From: Parapedobacter sp964498395
GTDB lineage: Bacteria; Bacteroidota; Bacteroidia; Sphingobacteriales; Sphingobacteriaceae
Length of the DNA: 64,000 nt
NCBI GenBank assembly: GCA_964498395.1
Contig: CAZCHE010000007.1
Location: 62,001 to 126,000 of the forward strand
Direction of reading: 5' to 3'
In this document: positions 63,514 to 64,000 of the stretch, piece by piece
Position numbering within the stretch: the stretch's first letter is position 1
How the letters are laid out: the number at the start of each line of letters is the position of its first letter
Made by a program: the position numbers and the translations under genes
Notes under the pieces: model-generated
What the model was told of the DNA's origin: nothing
Databases searched by the model: none
Seen by the model: the letters and a program-made list of their open reading frames with translations, nothing else

Positions 63514-64000
63514 ATGGGTGTGTTAATTAAATCATGTATGATTGGATTGCTCCTCCTGTCCCGCGTCGGTCTTGCCCAGCAAGCCGATGCGGAACGGGCA
63601 ATCCGCCAAAGTGAGAAACAGGTAACCCTGTTATTCGAGGAAGTCGCACATGCCGCCAGCGAGCAGCGCGTATCACCACGTACGCTATCCGAAGATGGCC
63701 GGCTGGAGATGGTACCGCCTAGTGACTGGACAAGTGGTTTTTTCCCGGGCGTCCTGTGGTACCTGTATGCGTTTACCAATGACGAACAATGGGAGAAAGC
63801 TGCTCGAGAAGCCACCCATTTGCTGGAAGACGAGCGATTTAATGGCCGTACGCACGACATGGGGTTCAAAATCTATTGCAGTTATGGCAATGGCTATCGG
63901 TTTACCAACGACCCTGCCTACCGCGACATCATCATCCAATCGGCAAAGACGCTGGCCACGCGATTCAATCCCACCGTCGGATGCATCCGCTCATGGGACC
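63514..64000 (+). CDS. GH88 unsaturated glucuronyl hydrolase, 3' end outside window
   Basis: Removes the unsaturated 4,5-uronic acid from the non-reducing end of oligosaccharides made by polysaccharide lyases. Only the first ~162 residues are present. The signal peptide ends VGLAQQ, then come the GH88 landmarks WTSGFFPGVLWYLYAFTND, THDMGFKIYCSYGNGYR and a C-terminal GCIRSWD. The frame is open to the window end. It follows the surface lipoprotein by 2 bases. Its product would become 2-keto-3-deoxy acids that kdgK and eda can process. Confidence 0.88.
   Translation, partial: MGVLIKSCMIGLLLLSRVGLAQQADAERAIRQSEKQVTLLFEEVAHAASEQRVSPRTLSEDGRLEMVPPSDWTSGFFPGVLWYLYAFTNDEQWEKAAREATHLLEDERFNGRTHDMGFKIYCSYGNGYRFTNDPAYRDIIIQSAKTLATRFNPTVGCIRSWD

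Overview
The window looks like a chromosome segment of a Sphingobacteriaceae-type Bacteroidota bacterium (Sphingobacterium/Parapedobacter/Olivibacter-like). The reasons are two SusC/SusD polysaccharide-utilisation loci (PULs), an Oar-type TonB receptor with a FecI/FecR-type sigma/anti-sigma pair, a PER/VEB-like subclass A2 beta-lactamase, few Shine-Dalgarno sequences, and promoters of the Bacteroidota type (TTTG, about 20 bp, TAnnTTTG). No rRNA, tRNA, CRISPR array or transposase was seen.

Layout. 1-2.8 kb: two DNA methyltransferases (an N6-adenine type cut by the window edge, and a C5-cytosine type), followed by a broken coupled reading frame and no visible nuclease. 2.8-7.1 kb: small accessory genes: DUF4180, an ArsR regulator with an SRPBCC protein under a clear operator/promoter, a class A beta-lactamase, DUF1801, a Crp-type regulator and a small outer-membrane protein. 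7.1-10 kb (minus): oxidative pentose phosphate genes rpiB-zwf-pgl. 10.2-29.3 kb (minus): PUL 1, read from the right as GH95 fucosidase, a membrane-spanning sensor/regulator, SusC, SusD, a DUF3823 surface protein, an intrinsic terminator, a GH99-like protein, GH92 mannosidase, an unassigned secreted protein, a beta-helix protein and a half-length LacI protein. The enzyme set suggests mannose- and fucose-bearing glycans. 29.4-33.7 kb: a PadR operon with two membrane proteins, and a BlaI/BlaR1-like pair closed by a perfect hairpin.

33.7-48.9 kb: a cell-surface-signalling region. FecR, an Oar-type TonB receptor and a phosphoesterase run on the minus strand. The ECF sigma gene that should precede fecR is 4.4 kb away, because a plus-strand siderophore-uptake cassette (FhuE-like receptor, PepSY reductase, small membrane protein) lies between them. 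The cassette is flanked by a direct repeat of about 80-90 bp that includes the 3' end of the sigma gene. Further right are a paralogous phosphoesterase, a third phosphoesterase, a decayed endonuclease/phosphatase remnant and a sigma-like protein with only region 2 next to a tiny tail-anchored protein.

49-64 kb: KDPG aldolase, KDG kinase, a trans-sulfuration-type PLP enzyme and two small secreted proteins (minus). Then comes PUL 2 (plus): GH2, an alginate-lyase-family protein, a 15-copy 21-bp tandem repeat beside an AAA ATPase fragment, SusC, SusD, a surface lipoprotein and GH88 (cut by the window edge). GH88 and the lyase would release unsaturated uronic acids that the KDG kinase and KDPG aldolase could finish in the cytoplasm.

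Most worth a second look: the membrane-anchored beta-propeller/SARP-like regulator of PUL 1, the cassette that splits a sigma/anti-sigma pair, and the 21-bp repeat array with its ATPase fragment. All family assignments were made by eye from translated motifs; nothing was searched.
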